DNA of 64,000 nt, from assembly GCF_009765685.1 (NCBI RefSeq), contig NZ_LMUY01000070.1, positions 56,981 to 120,980 of the forward strand, read 5' to 3'. Made by a program: the position numbers and the translations under genes. Every line of letters begins with the position of its first letter. The first letter of the stretch is position 1. Positions 42,161 to 52,052 of this stretch are shown here, piece by piece. A model generated the notes under the pieces. That model worked only from the letters and a program-made list of their open reading frames with translations, was not told where the DNA came from and searched no databases. Source of the DNA: Acidisphaera sp. L21 (GTDB lineage: Bacteria; Pseudomonadota; Alphaproteobacteria; Acetobacterales; Acetobacteraceae).

Positions 42161-42677
42161 GCACGGCGACCAACTGGGCCGCCCCCTCCGCCACCGTCCC
42201 CGTGTTCACGATCGTATCGCGCTCCACCGGCAGCGGTAGCAGGATCGCGCGGGCAAGGCGGCGGGCCAGATCGTCCGCATCCTCCCGCCCGCGCTCGGAA
42301 ATGCGGCGGGCCCGGACTTCGGTGGGGGCCGTCACCTCCACCACGTGGACACGAAACCGGCTGGAAAGCTGCGGCACGGTGGCGCGGGAGACGTTGGCCA
42401 CCACCACGCGGCCCGCATCCAGGTCGCGGGCGATACTGCCGGGAAGGCCATACCGCAAGCCGTGGGCACGCCATTGCAGCGCCAAATGCCCGGCCTCGGC
42501 CCGGCGATCGAACTCCTCATCCGTCACGCTCTCGTGCTTCTCGCCGCCTTCGATCACCGGGCGCGTGACGACACGACGCACGAACCGGAACCGGCCGTCC
42601 CCGTCCAGCGTCGTTTGCGCCGCCTCGATCAGCGTATCTTTGCCCGCGCCCGAAGCGCCGACGACCAGCACAAGCAT
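42126..42677 (-). CDS. phnN: Ribose 1,5-bisphosphate phosphokinase
   Basis: PhnN phosphorylates ribose 1,5-bisphosphate to PRPP, the last step of phosphonate breakdown. The 183-residue kinase resembles guanylate kinase and has the P-loop VVGASGAGKDTLIEAAQ and the lid/base region RFRFVRRVVTRPVIEGGEKHESV. It converges on the DUF1045 gene with a 35-bp overlap of coding 3' ends, so the two cannot share a transcript. Confidence 0.9.
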   Translation of the reverse strand: MLVLVVGASGAGKDTLIEAAQTTLDGDGRFRFVRRVVTRPVIEGGEKHESVTDEEFDRRAEAGHLALQWRAHGLRYGLPGSIARDLDAGRVVVANVSRATVPQLSSRFRVHVVEVTAPTEVRARRISERGREDADDLARRLARAILLPLPVERDTIVNTGTVAEGAAQLVAVLNRAAEHALQA

Positions 42678-42750
42678 TCTGTTCGACCAACCCGTCTTGT
42701 CCGGCGCGACCTTGGCGCTAGGTTGCGGTTAGCGCAACGGAGCACGCCGC

Positions 42751-44526
42751 ATGTTCACCACTCGACCCGAGATCGCCGGCACATTCGGCGTGGTTGCAAC
42801 GACGCACTGGCTCGCCAGCGGAGTCGGGCAGGCCGTGCTGGAGCGGGGCGGCAATGCGTTCGACGCCGCCTGCGCCGCCGCCTTCACCTTGCAGATTGCC
42901 GAGCCGCACCTGAACGGACCCGGCGGCGACGCGCCGATCATCATCCACGACGCCAAAACCGGGAAGCAGTCCGTGGTGTGCGGCCAGGGCCCTTCCCCCG
43001 CCGCCGCTACGCTGGAGGCGTTCAGCGCGATGGGGGTGGATCTGATCCCCGCTACCGGCGTGCTGCCGGCCGTAGTACCCGGCGCGTTCGGCGCCTGGTG
43101 CAAACTGCTACGGGATTGGGGCACCTGGGAACTGGGCGACGTGCTGGAATATGCCATTGGCTATGCCCAGAACGGCGTGCCGCTGGTCCCGCGCGTAGCC
43201 GCCACGATCGAAAGCGTGCGGCCGCTGTTCAAGGAAGAATGGACCTCCAGCGCCGAAATCTGGCTACCGGGCGGCAACGTCCCGGGGTTGGACAAGCCAT
43301 TCGCCAATCCAACTCTGGCCGCCACCTACCGCCGGGTCGTGACGGAGGCCGTGGGTGCCACGCGAGAAGCGCGGATCGATGCCGCGCACCGCGCCTGGTA
43401 CCAAGGCTTCGTCGCCGAGGCGATCGGCAATTTCGTCGCCGAGACGGACGTGCTGGATGTGTCCGGCCGTCACCATCGCGGCCTGCTGACCGCGCAGGAC
43501 ATGGCGGAGTGGCTGCCGACGGTCGAAGCGCCGCTGGCCTACGACTACGCCGGGCACACGATCCTGAAATGCGGCCCGTGGAGCCAGGGTCCGGTCATGC
43601 TGCAGCAATTGGCGATCCTGGCCGGGTTCGATATCGGCGCGATGGACCCGCTCGGCCCCGATTTCGTCCATACGATCATCGAGTCGATGAAGCTGGCCTA
43701 TGCCGACCGGGAGGCGTTCTACGGCGACCCGAATTTCTCCGACATCCCGATGCAGCACCTGCTCTCCCCGGAATACAATGCGGAGCGACGCAAGCTGATC
43801 ACCGGCGAGGCGTCGTTCGACCTGCGACCCGGCGTCGTGGGCAACCATTCCCCATGGGTGGATCGTGAGGCTGCTTCGCGCGCCGATATGCTAACCCGGG
43901 CACCCGGCGCCGGCGAGCCGACTGTGGCACGAATGGGAGTCATCGGGGCCGACACGGTCCACATCGACGTGATCGACAAATGGGGCAACATGGTCAGCGC
44001 CACGCCCTCTGGTGGGTGGCTGCAATCTTCCCCGGCGATCCCGGGGTTGGGCTTCTGCCTGGGCACGCGTGGCCAGATGTTCTGGTTGCGGCCGGACCTA
44101 CCGAACAGCCTGCTGCCGAAGAAGCGGCCGCGCACAACGCTGTCCCCATCGATGGCGTTGCGCGATGGGAAGGCCTGGATGGCATTCGGCACGCCGGGTG
44201 GGGAGCAGCAGGACCAGTGGCAGACGATCTTCCTGCTGCGCCGCATCCACCACAAGCTAGGTATCCAGGCGGCGATCGACATGCCGTCCTTCCATACCGA
44301 GCACTGGCCCAGCAGCTTCTGGCCGCGCGTTGCCCGGCCAGGGAAGGTGGTGCTCGAGGGCCGCTTCGCCAATTCCGTGCTGGACGAACTGGTGCGTCGC
44401 GGCCACTCGGCCACCAAGGGGGATGATTGGTCGGAGGGTCGGCTGTCCGCGGCCGACACGGTCGATGGCTTCCTGCACACCGGCGCCAACCCGCGCGGCA
44501 TGCAGGGCTACGCGGTCGGGCGCTGA
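42751..44526 (+). CDS. ggt: Gamma-glutamyltransferase family protein
   Basis: A 591-residue Ntn-hydrolase of the GGT family, which self-cleaves into two chains and transfers or hydrolyses gamma-glutamyl groups. The expected nucleophile is T402 in GADTVHIDVIDKWGNMVS; canonical GGTs have T-T-H here, whereas this one has T-V-H. Other blocks are GGNAFDAACAAAFTLQIAEPHLNGPGG and RPRTTLSPSMALRDGK. No signal peptide is visible, unlike periplasmic GGT, so this may be a cytoplasmic GGT-like amidohydrolase of different substrate. Confidence 0.85.
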   Translation: MFTTRPEIAGTFGVVATTHWLASGVGQAVLERGGNAFDAACAAAFTLQIAEPHLNGPGGDAPIIIHDAKTGKQSVVCGQGPSPAAATLEAFSAMGVDLIPATGVLPAVVPGAFGAWCKLLRDWGTWELGDVLEYAIGYAQNGVPLVPRVAATIESVRPLFKEEWTSSAEIWLPGGNVPGLDKPFANPTLAATYRRVVTEAVGATREARIDAAHRAWYQGFVAEAIGNFVAETDVLDVSGRHHRGLLTAQDMAEWLPTVEAPLAYDYAGHTILKCGPWSQGPVMLQQLAILAGFDIGAMDPLGPDFVHTIIESMKLAYADREAFYGDPNFSDIPMQHLLSPEYNAERRKLITGEASFDLRPGVVGNHSPWVDREAASRADMLTRAPGAGEPTVARMGVIGADTVHIDVIDKWGNMVSATPSGGWLQSSPAIPGLGFCLGTRGQMFWLRPDLPNSLLPKKRPRTTLSPSMALRDGKAWMAFGTPGGEQQDQWQTIFLLRRIHHKLGIQAAIDMPSFHTEHWPSSFWPRVARPGKVVLEGRFANSVLDELVRRGHSATKGDDWSEGRLSAADTVDGFLHTGANPRGMQGYAVGR

Positions 44527-44527
44527 G

Positions 44528-46345
44528 CTACTCGACCGTTACCGACTTCGCCAGGTTGCGGGGCTGATCGACATCGGTCCCCTTCAGCACCGCGACCTGG
44601 TAGGCGAGCATCTGGACGGGGATAGCGTACAGGATGGGCGCCACGAACTGATGCACCGTCGGCAGCACGATGGTTGCGGCGGCGATGCCCTTCAGCTTCG
44701 CCGCCCCCTCTGCATCGCTGAACACGATCAGCTTGCCGCCACGGGCCGCGGCCTCTTGGAGGTTGGAGGCGGTTTTTTCGAATAGCGGCCCGCTGGGGGC
44801 GGCGGCGACGATGGGCACGTCTCGGTCGATCAGGGCGATCGGACCGTGCTTCATCTCCCCGGCGGCATAGCCCTCGGCATGAATGTAGCTGATCTCCTTC
44901 AGCTTAAGCGCTCCCTCCATGGCAATCGGGAAGCAGGAGCCGCGGCCGAGGAACAGAACGTCGCGCGCCTGCGCCACCATGCCGGCGATGTAAGTGAGGT
45001 CGAGCGCCAATGCGTCTGCGGCGCGGCTGGGCAGTTCCATCAGCGCCTCGACCAGTTCGATCTCGCGGGCTGCGTTCATCACACCGCGGGCGCGGGCGGT
45101 CGCAATGGCGAAACATGCCAGGGTGGTGAGTTGGGCTGTGAACGCCTTGGTGCTGGCAACGCCGATCTCCTGCCCGGCAAGCGTTTCCAGCACGGCATCG
45201 CTTTCCCGCGCCATGGTGCTTTCGGGCACGTTCAGGATCGACAGCACGTGCTGCCCGCCACGCCGCAGCGAGCGCAGGGCCGCCAACGTGTCGGCGGTCT
45301 CGCCGGATTGGCTGACCATCAGCGCCAACCCGCCGGGTTGCAGCGGCGGCTCTCGATAGCGAAGCTCACTGGCGACATCGACGTCGGTCGGCAGCCGCGC
45401 CTCGGCCTCCAGCCAGTAGCGGGCCAGCAACGCGGCGTAATAGGCGCTGCCGCAGGCCGTCACCGTGGCACGCGGAATGGTGGCGAGGTCGAACGGCAGG
45501 TCCGGCATGGCGATCGTGCGGGACGCCGGGTCGATCATGCGCTGCAGCACCTGGCCGATGACGCTTGGGTGCTCGTGCAGCTCCTTTTCCATGAAGTGGC
45601 GGAAGCCATCCTTGCCGATGGCGATACCGGTATGGGCGGTGCGACGGATCTCTCGCTCCACCTTCTGCCCGGTGCCGTCGAAGAATTCGGCGCCGCTGCG
45701 GGACAGGACCGCCCAATCGCCGTCACGCAGGAAGGCGATGCGCTGGGTCAGCGGGGCCAGGGCCAGGCTGTCGGAACCGAGGAACATCTCGTCCTCGCCG
45801 AAACCAACGGCCAGCGGGGCGCCATGCTGCGCGCCGATCATCAGCCCGTCATGCCCAGCGAACACCATTGCCAGTGCGTAGGCGCCCTCCAAGCGGGAGA
45901 AGGTGGCGCGAGCGGCCTCGATCGGGGCCATGCCGCGGCGTAGGTGCAGATCGACCATTTGCACGACGGTCTCGGTGTCGGTCTCGGTTTCGAACACTTG
46001 GCCGGCGGCTTCCAACTCGGTCCGCAGGCTGGCGTGGTTTTCGATGATGCCGTTGTGCACGACGGACACGCGGGCGGTGCCGTGCGGGTGGGCGTTGGTC
46101 TCGGTGGGGGCGCCGTGGGTGGCCCAACGTGTGTGGCCCACGCCCGTCGTGCCGGGCAACGGCCCGCGTTCCAGCACGGCGGCCAGGTTGGCCAGCTTAC
46201 CGGGAGCGCGACGGCGATCGATATGGCCATTGGCCAAGGTGGCGATACCGGCGCTGTCGTAGCCGCGGTATTCCAAGCGCTGCAGTGCCTCCAGCAGCAG
46301 GGGCGCCGCCGGACGCAAACCAAGAACGCCCACGATACCGCACAT
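44528..46345 (-). CDS. glmS: Glutamine--fructose-6-phosphate aminotransferase (isomerizing)
   Basis: GlmS makes glucosamine 6-phosphate from fructose 6-phosphate and glutamine, the entry to peptidoglycan and LPS amino sugars. The 605-residue product starts MCGIVGVLG, with catalytic Cys2 of the glutaminase domain. Two SIS domains follow (VSQSGETADTLAAL, EIGVASTKAFTAQL) and it ends PRNLAKSVTVE as usual. Its start overlaps the stop of glmU by one base, so the two steps of the same pathway are coupled. No glmS ribozyme is present. Confidence 0.96.
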   Translation of the reverse strand: MCGIVGVLGLRPAAPLLLEALQRLEYRGYDSAGIATLANGHIDRRRAPGKLANLAAVLERGPLPGTTGVGHTRWATHGAPTETNAHPHGTARVSVVHNGIIENHASLRTELEAAGQVFETETDTETVVQMVDLHLRRGMAPIEAARATFSRLEGAYALAMVFAGHDGLMIGAQHGAPLAVGFGEDEMFLGSDSLALAPLTQRIAFLRDGDWAVLSRSGAEFFDGTGQKVEREIRRTAHTGIAIGKDGFRHFMEKELHEHPSVIGQVLQRMIDPASRTIAMPDLPFDLATIPRATVTACGSAYYAALLARYWLEAEARLPTDVDVASELRYREPPLQPGGLALMVSQSGETADTLAALRSLRRGGQHVLSILNVPESTMARESDAVLETLAGQEIGVASTKAFTAQLTTLACFAIATARARGVMNAAREIELVEALMELPSRAADALALDLTYIAGMVAQARDVLFLGRGSCFPIAMEGALKLKEISYIHAEGYAAGEMKHGPIALIDRDVPIVAAAPSGPLFEKTASNLQEAAARGGKLIVFSDAEGAAKLKGIAAATIVLPTVHQFVAPILYAIPVQMLAYQVAVLKGTDVDQPRNLAKSVTVE

Positions 46346-47652
46346 CAGCCCTGCTCCTTCTTTGCCCGGAACGCGGCCGCGCGTCCCGGCTTGGTCACCT
46401 GTCGCGCGCGGCCGAAGGCCATCGCGTCTGCCGGCACGTCCTCGGTGACGGTGCTGCCCGCCACCACCAACGCGCCATCGCCGATCTGCACCGGCGCGAT
46501 CAACGAGGTGTTGGACCCGATGAATGCGCGCGCACCGATCTGGGTTCGGTACTTGCCGTAGCCGTCATAGTTCACGGTGATCGTGCCGGCGCCGATGTTC
46601 GTGCGGGCGCCGATCGTGGCGTCGCCGATATATGAAAGATGGTTCGCCTTCGCACCTTCGCCCAGAATAGCGGCCTTCAGCTCGACGAAATTGCCGACAT
46701 GGGCGCCGGCGCCCACGGTTGTGCCGGGGCGCAGCCGGGCGAACGGACCGATGATGCCGCCGGGGCCGACCCGGCAGCCCTCCAGATGCGAGAACGCGCG
46801 GATTTCGGCGCCGGACTCAACGATCACGCCAGGGCCGAACACGACATTGGGGCCGACCGTCACATCGGGGGCCAGGACGGTGTCGGTGGAAAAGAACACG
46901 GTGCCGGGCGCCGTCAGCGTGGCGCCGCCCGCCATCGCAGCGTCGCGCAACCAATCCTGCACCGTCGCCTCGGCAACGGCCAATTCTCCGCGAGAATTCA
47001 CCCCACGCAACTCGTCCTCCGGCGCCTCGACTGCGGAGACGCGGACGCCCTCGGCCCGGGCCAGGGCGATGACGTCGGTGAGGTAATACTCGCCCTTGCT
47101 GTTGTCGTTGCGGACGGCGCGCAGCCAGCGGTGCAGATCCGGCGCGGCGGCGCAGATGACGCCGGCGTTGCACAGGCCCACTGCCCGTTCTGCCGGGGTC
47201 GCGTCGGCATATTCGACGATGCGTTCGACATCCGCGCCGGTGGTGATGACGCGGCCGTAGCGGCCTGGATCGGCCGGGCGCATGGCCAACAGGACCAGCC
47301 CTGCCTCCGCCCGGGCCGCACGCAGGCGGCGCAGCGTGTCCGGCCGGATCAGCGGGTTGTCGGCGTAGAGGATGGCAACGTCACCCTCCCCGAACAAATC
47401 CGCGGCCTGCAGGGCGGCGTGGGCAGTGCCCAGCCTGTCGTGCTGCACGACGACCGGGTGCGGCGCGGCGACGGTGGCGAGCGCCTCCATACCTGGGCCG
47501 GCGACGATGACGGCGTGCTCGAACACGCCCTCGCAGGACGCTAGCAAATGGCGCAACATCGGTCGCCCGGCGATCGGGTGCAGCGCCTTGGGCAGCGACG
47601 ACTTCATGCGGGTGCCGAGACCCGCAGCAAGCAAGATGGCGGTGGCTTCCAT
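46345..47652 (-). CDS. glmU: Bifunctional UDP-N-acetylglucosamine pyrophosphorylase / glucosamine-1-phosphate N-acetyltransferase
   Basis: GlmU acetylates glucosamine 1-phosphate and then couples it to UTP to give UDP-GlcNAc. The 435-residue protein has an N-terminal nucleotidyltransferase (ILLAAGLGTRMKSSLPKALH) and a C-terminal left-handed beta-helix of hexapeptide repeats (GPFARLRPGTTVGAGAHVGNFVE), including the NYDGYGKYRT active-site loop. The ATG at 47652 is preferred over an in-frame start 17 codons upstream. It is translationally coupled with glmS. Confidence 0.96.
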   Translation of the reverse strand: MEATAILLAAGLGTRMKSSLPKALHPIAGRPMLRHLLASCEGVFEHAVIVAGPGMEALATVAAPHPVVVQHDRLGTAHAALQAADLFGEGDVAILYADNPLIRPDTLRRLRAARAEAGLVLLAMRPADPGRYGRVITTGADVERIVEYADATPAERAVGLCNAGVICAAAPDLHRWLRAVRNDNSKGEYYLTDVIALARAEGVRVSAVEAPEDELRGVNSRGELAVAEATVQDWLRDAAMAGGATLTAPGTVFFSTDTVLAPDVTVGPNVVFGPGVIVESGAEIRAFSHLEGCRVGPGGIIGPFARLRPGTTVGAGAHVGNFVELKAAILGEGAKANHLSYIGDATIGARTNIGAGTITVNYDGYGKYRTQIGARAFIGSNTSLIAPVQIGDGALVVAGSTVTEDVPADAMAFGRARQVTKPGRAAAFRAKKEQG

Positions 47653-47723
47653 GGCCCTCCGGTAGCGTCCGGAACGCCGCCGTGTCAAAGCTTTGACCAA
47701 CAATTCTAATTTCGGATCGTGAC

Positions 47724-48368
47724 ATGACCCGCACCCTTATCCTGGACCTGGACGGCACGCTGATCGACTCGGCGGCCGATCTGCGGGCGGCGCTCAATCG
47801 GCTGATGGCCGGCCGCGGCCTGGCGCCGTTCACGAGGCCGGAGGTCGTGGCCATGATCGGCGATGGCGTAGCCGCCTTGGTCACCCGCGGACTGGCCGCC
47901 CGCGGACTGCCGCCCGACCCGGCAGCGGTCGAGACGTTCCACGCGGATTACAGCCAACACGCCGCGGACGAGACGCTACCGTATCCCGGTACCGCCATCA
48001 CGCTACGCCGCCTGGCCGAGCAGGGTTGGCGCCTGGGGGTCTGCACCAACAAGCCGGAGGCGCCGGCCCGCAGTATCCTACGCGCATTGGGGCTGGAGGA
48101 TCTGGTCGGTAGCGTTACAGGGGGAGATGGTCCCCGCAAGCCGAACCCTCGGCATATGCTGGCTGCCGTCGCGGCCGCAGGCGGCACGCCGGACCGCGCG
48201 CTCGCCCTGGGCGACCATGCGAACGACATCCTGGCTGCACGTGCAGCGGGGATGCAGGGCATATTTGCGGAATGGGGCTACGGCCCCGCGGCGATGGCGA
48301 CTGGCGCGATCGCAACCGCGGCAAGCATCGAGGATGTCCCGCTGCTCGCCAATCGGTTGCTGGACTAG
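47724..48368 (+). CDS. gph: Phosphoglycolate phosphatase (HAD family)
   Basis: A 214-residue HAD hydrolase. Motif I is LILDLDGTLIDSAADLR with the aspartate nucleophile, motif II is VCTNKPEAPA, and motif III/IV is GGDGPRKPNP ... ALGDHANDI. These match Gph, which removes phosphate from 2-phosphoglycolate formed during DNA repair or by oxygenase activity. Many HAD paralogues look alike, so the substrate is probable, not certain. It is divergent from glmU and convergent with rpmB. Confidence 0.85.
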   Translation: MTRTLILDLDGTLIDSAADLRAALNRLMAGRGLAPFTRPEVVAMIGDGVAALVTRGLAARGLPPDPAAVETFHADYSQHAADETLPYPGTAITLRRLAEQGWRLGVCTNKPEAPARSILRALGLEDLVGSVTGGDGPRKPNPRHMLAAVAAAGGTPDRALALGDHANDILAARAAGMQGIFAEWGYGPAAMATGAIATAASIEDVPLLANRLLD

Positions 48369-48381
48369 AAGCGCAACCGCG

Positions 48382-48678
48382 TTATGCGGCGGCCTTCTTA
48401 GCCTGGCAGCGCAGGATACGACGCTTCAGCGCCTGCGCCTCTTCGGGCAGGTTACGGTTCGGAGTGGTCAACAGGAACGCGTCCAACCCGCCATTATGCT
48501 CGATCGTGCGCAGGCCATTCGTGGTCAGGCGAACCCGAACCGCCGTGCCCAGCACGTCCGAAAGCAGCGACTGCTCCTGCAGGTTCGGCAGGAAGCGGCG
48601 GCGGCTCTTGTTATTGGCGTGGCTGACGTTGTTACCGCTCAGCACACCCTTGCCGGAGATCATGCAACGGCGGGACAT
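48382..48678 (-). CDS. rpmB: 50S ribosomal protein L28
   Basis: A 98-residue L28, starting [24 protein letters not shown], the family signature, followed by [13 protein letters not shown] and [20 protein letters not shown]. It lies in the large ribosomal subunit near the E site. The ATG at 48678 is fixed by the conserved N-terminus; the open frame continues upstream without homology. It stands alone, away from other ribosomal genes, as is common for rpmB in alphaproteobacteria. Confidence 0.97.
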   Translation of the reverse strand: MSRRCMISGKGVLSGNNVSHANNKSRRRFLPNLQEQSLLSDVLGTAVRVRLTTNGLRTIEHNGGLDAFLLTTPNRNLPEEAQALKRRILRCQAKKAAA

Positions 48679-48740
48679 AGTTCGTAATCCTCGAGTCTTG
48701 GTCGAAAGAGCGCGGGTTATGACGAAACCACCCCGTGGCG

Positions 48741-49271
48741 TCAACCCAAGCGGGCATCGTGCTCCACGCCTGAGACTGGCAAATCCGGATAGTCGCGCCG
48801 CATGAGCGTGACGGACCGCTTGGCCGGGCGGTCGATCGTTTCCACCAACTGCCACCCTGCCCGGAGATAAACCCGCTCGGCCGTGTTGGTATAGAGCCAA
48901 GCCGTCGGGATCGAGGCCCGGCGGCAGGCCTCGTCGAACGCTTCCAACAGGTGGCGGACATAGCCCCGCCCGCGCCGCTCGGGGATGACGAAGACGCCGG
49001 CGAGCCACGGCGTTAGGTTCGGTCGCTCGTCGAGGTCTTTGCGGGCGAGAGTCACGGTCCCGATCGGCGTGTCATCGGCGACCAAGATGAACGTCTGGGG
49101 CGCTCCGATCTCGGCGCGACAGGCCGCGTACATCGCCTGGGTTTCCTCGAGCGACCGTCCCCACCGCTTCCACCACTCGTTCCACAGCCATTCCGCGATG
49201 ACGGGCAACAGATCGGGCCGTTTCGCCACGGTTGTGGTGTGCAACCGCTCGTCCCCTTCATGCTCCACCAT
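48741..49271 (-). CDS. GNAT family N-acetyltransferase
   Basis: A 176-residue acetyltransferase with the acetyl-CoA loop [22 protein letters not shown] and the flanking strands [17 protein letters not shown] and LAGVFVIPE. The terminal [17 protein letters not shown] helps close the active site. The acceptor, small molecule or protein, cannot be told. The ATG at 49271 is chosen because about 48 upstream in-frame residues are basic and low in homology. It is divergent from dcd. Confidence 0.8.
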   Translation of the reverse strand: MVEHEGDERLHTTTVAKRPDLLPVIAEWLWNEWWKRWGRSLEETQAMYAACRAEIGAPQTFILVADDTPIGTVTLARKDLDERPNLTPWLAGVFVIPERRGRGYVRHLLEAFDEACRRASIPTAWLYTNTAERVYLRAGWQLVETIDRPAKRSVTLMRRDYPDLPVSGVEHDARLG

Positions 49272-49414
49272 GCTGCGTCGATCCCGCTCCGCCCGCCGCG
49301 CCCAGTGCCGCCGAATGGCTAACCGCCTCAATTTTAAACTAAGATACGACCCAGCGTTTGCCGCGACACCACCCGTTGCGCTAGACCCAGCGTTATTGCC
49401 GGAGTGCGACCCCA

Positions 49415-49969
49415 ATGCCAGTCATGGCCGATAAATGGATACGCCGCATGGCGCTGGACCATGGCATGATCGAGCCCTTCACCGAAGCGCAAAAGCGGGA
49501 AGGCGTGATCAGCTACGGCCTGTCTTCGTACGGGTACGACGCCCGCGTGGCGGATGAATTCAAGATCTTCACCAACGTCGACAGTGCCATCGTCGACCCG
49601 AAGAATTTCAACCCGGACAGCTTCGTCGACCGGCGCGGGCCGGTGGCGATCATCCCACCCAACAGCTTCGCCCTGGCGCATACGATGGAATATTTTCGCA
49701 TTCCGCGAGACATCCTGGTCGTCTGCCTGGGCAAATCCACCTATGCACGCTGCGGCATCATCGTGAACGTGACCCCGCTGGAGCCGGAGTGGGAGGGGCA
49801 GGTCACGATCGAGATCAGCAACACCACGCCCCTGCCCGCCCGCATCTACGCTGGTGAGGGCATCTGCCAGTTCCTGTTCCTCCAAGGCTCCGAGCCTTGC
49901 GAGGTGAGCTACGCCGACCGCGCGGGCAAATATATGCGCCAGCGCGGCACTTCCCTGCCCCGAATGTAA
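49415..49969 (+). CDS. dcd: dCTP deaminase
   Basis: Dcd converts dCTP to dUTP, feeding thymidylate synthesis. The 184-residue trimeric enzyme shows [17 protein letters not shown], the nucleotide contacts [24 protein letters not shown] with the catalytic glutamate, and ending [16 protein letters not shown]. There are two close Met codons (49415 and 49424). murA follows 10 bp later on the same strand. Confidence 0.94.
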   Translation: MPVMADKWIRRMALDHGMIEPFTEAQKREGVISYGLSSYGYDARVADEFKIFTNVDSAIVDPKNFNPDSFVDRRGPVAIIPPNSFALAHTMEYFRIPRDILVVCLGKSTYARCGIIVNVTPLEPEWEGQVTIEISNTTPLPARIYAGEGICQFLFLQGSEPCEVSYADRAGKYMRQRGTSLPRM

Positions 49970-49979
49970 GGACGCCAAG

Positions 49980-51242
49980 ATGGACAAGATTCGCATCCGC
50001 GGGGGCCGCCCGCTCCATGGCGAGATCATGATTGGCGGCGCGAAGAATGCCAGCCTGCCGCTGATGGCCGCCGGGTTGCTGACCGAGGAACGGCTGGTGC
50101 TGGGCAACGTGCCGCGCTTGGCCGACATCGACACCATGACCAGCCTGCTGGCCCAGCACGGCATCGCGGTCGACCCGGTCGGCAATGACGGCCGCACCCT
50201 GTCGCTCGGCGGCGCCATCACCTCGACCGAGGCGCCGTATGACATCGTGCGCAAAATGCGCGCCTCGATCCTCGTGCTCGGCCCGTTGCTGGCCCGCTGC
50301 CGGGAGGCCCGCGTCTCCCTGCCCGGCGGTTGTGCCATCGGCACCCGCCCTGTCGACCTGCATCTGAAGGGGCTGGAGGCGATGGGCGCACAGATCGAAC
50401 TCGAAGCCGGCTATATCAACGCGACCGCGCCGGGTGGCCTGCGCGGCGCCATGATCGTGCTGCCCTTTGCATCCGTCGGTGCCACCGAGAACCTGATGAT
50501 GGCCGCCGCCCTGGCCGATGGGCAAACCATCATCGCCAACGCGGCACGCGAGCCGGAAATCGACGACCTGGCGCGTTGCCTGATCGCGATGGGTGCACGC
50601 ATTGAGGGTCTAGGCACGGGCACGCTGACCATCGAGGGCGTGAAGGCCCTGCATGCCGCCAAGCACAATGTCATCCCTGACCGGATTGAAACCGGCACCT
50701 ATGCATGCGCCGCCGCCATCACCGGCGGGACGGTGCTGCTGCGCGGCGCCGATCTGTCCCACCTGGCCGCCGTCCGCTCCGTGATGGACTCGGCCGGCGT
50801 GGAACTGACGGCGGAGCCGGACGGCGTGCGGGTGACCCGGCGCAACGGCCTGCACGGCACCGACGCGATGACCGAGCCGTATCCTGGCTTCCCGACCGAC
50901 ATGCAGGCCCAGTTCCTGGTGTTGATGAGCGTCGCCCAAGGGGCAGCGATGGTGACGGAGACGATCTTCGAAAACCGCTTCATGCACGTGAGCGAACTGA
51001 CGCGAATGGGCGCCAGCATCAACGTGCACGGTGCATCCGCCATCGTGCGCGGCGTGCCGTCGCTGTCCGGTGCCCCGGTGATGGCCACGGATCTGCGGGC
51101 CAGCGCGTCCCTGGTGATCGCCGGGCTGGCAGCGCATGGCGAGACGATCGTCAACCGCGTCTACCACCTGGACCGCGGCTACGAGGCGCTGGAGCAGAAG
51201 CTGGCGGCTTGCGGGGCCGATGTGGAGCGTATCGCCGGGTAG
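49980..51242 (+). CDS. murA: UDP-N-acetylglucosamine 1-carboxyvinyltransferase
   Basis: MurA adds enolpyruvate from PEP to UDP-GlcNAc, the first committed step of peptidoglycan synthesis. The 420-residue product has two inverse alpha/beta barrels with [19 protein letters not shown] at the start, [20 protein letters not shown] including the catalytic Cys loop, and the C-terminal [17 protein letters not shown]. The cysteine of the GCAIG loop is the fosfomycin target. Adjacent to dcd, probably co-transcribed. Confidence 0.97.
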   Translation: MDKIRIRGGRPLHGEIMIGGAKNASLPLMAAGLLTEERLVLGNVPRLADIDTMTSLLAQHGIAVDPVGNDGRTLSLGGAITSTEAPYDIVRKMRASILVLGPLLARCREARVSLPGGCAIGTRPVDLHLKGLEAMGAQIELEAGYINATAPGGLRGAMIVLPFASVGATENLMMAAALADGQTIIANAAREPEIDDLARCLIAMGARIEGLGTGTLTIEGVKALHAAKHNVIPDRIETGTYACAAAITGGTVLLRGADLSHLAAVRSVMDSAGVELTAEPDGVRVTRRNGLHGTDAMTEPYPGFPTDMQAQFLVLMSVAQGAAMVTETIFENRFMHVSELTRMGASINVHGASAIVRGVPSLSGAPVMATDLRASASLVIAGLAAHGETIVNRVYHLDRGYEALEQKLAACGADVERIAG

Positions 51243-51296
51243 CGCCGTCGCAAGCCACCGCCTAGGCTCCCGCTAATCATCTTGGGGGATCACGGC

Positions 51297-52040
51297 ATGA
51301 CTCGCACCGCACTCGTCACCGGCGCCAGCGGCGGCATCGGCAGGGCATCTGCCCTCGCCCTGGCGCGCGATGGGTTTGCCGTCGCCCTGGCCGGCCGTCG
51401 GCGGGAACAGTTGGAAGAAACGGCTTCGATGGCCGGCAGCGCCACCACTCTGGTAGTGCCGACGGACGTGTCCGACCCGGCGGCGATCGAAGCATTGTAC
51501 GCCGCCATCGCCAAGGCATGGGGCAGACTGGATGTGCTGTTCAACAATGCTGGCGGCAACGTCCCTTCCACCAACTTTGGCGACCTGACGGACGAGCAGT
51601 GGGACAGCGTGGTCGCCGTGAACTTCTCCGGCGTGTTTCGCGTCGCCCGCGGCGCGTTCCGCATGATGCGGGACCAGACGCCCCAGGGCGGCCGTATCAT
51701 CAACAATGGCTCGATCTCCGCCCACGCGCCACGGCCGGGTTCCGCCCCCTACACCGCGACCAAGCACGGGGTAAGCGGGCTGACCAAAACGATCTCCCTG
51801 GATGGCCGGAAGTTCAACATTGCCTGCGGACAGATCGACGTCGGCAATGCAGCGACCGATATGACCGCCCGAATGGCCCGCGGCGTGCCGCAAGCGAACG
51901 GCACCACCAATGTAGAGCCGACGATGGATGTCGAGAACGTGGCGAAGTCGATCGCCCTGATGGCGTCCCTGCCGCTGGACGCAAACATCCTGACGCTGAC
52001 CGTCATGGCGACGCCGATGCCGTTCGTCGGCCGGGGATAA
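51297..52040 (+). CDS. Short-chain dehydrogenase/reductase
   Basis: A 247-residue SDR oxidoreductase. The NAD(P) loop is TALVTGASGGIGRASAL, the NAG motif is LFNNAGGN, and the catalytic residues are in NNGSISAHAPRPGSAPYTATKHG with S, Y and K in the usual spacing. The substrate is unknown. The ATG at 51297 has a GGGGGAT site upstream; a TTG 15 bp earlier is less likely. It lies 12 bp before an esterase gene and may be in one transcript with it. Confidence 0.85.
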   Translation: MTRTALVTGASGGIGRASALALARDGFAVALAGRRREQLEETASMAGSATTLVVPTDVSDPAAIEALYAAIAKAWGRLDVLFNNAGGNVPSTNFGDLTDEQWDSVVAVNFSGVFRVARGAFRMMRDQTPQGGRIINNGSISAHAPRPGSAPYTATKHGVSGLTKTISLDGRKFNIACGQIDVGNAATDMTARMARGVPQANGTTNVEPTMDVENVAKSIALMASLPLDANILTLTVMATPMPFVGRG

Positions 52041-52052
52041 CTGCCTTTGCCG

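Noticed and set aside
42345..43868. A 507-residue plus-strand open frame
   Set aside because: It is antisense to phnN and out of frame with ggt; the translation is Arg-rich and low-complexity.
46262..46420. A glmS ribozyme upstream of glmS
   Set aside because: glmS overlaps glmU by one base, leaving no leader, and such ribozymes are a Gram-positive feature.
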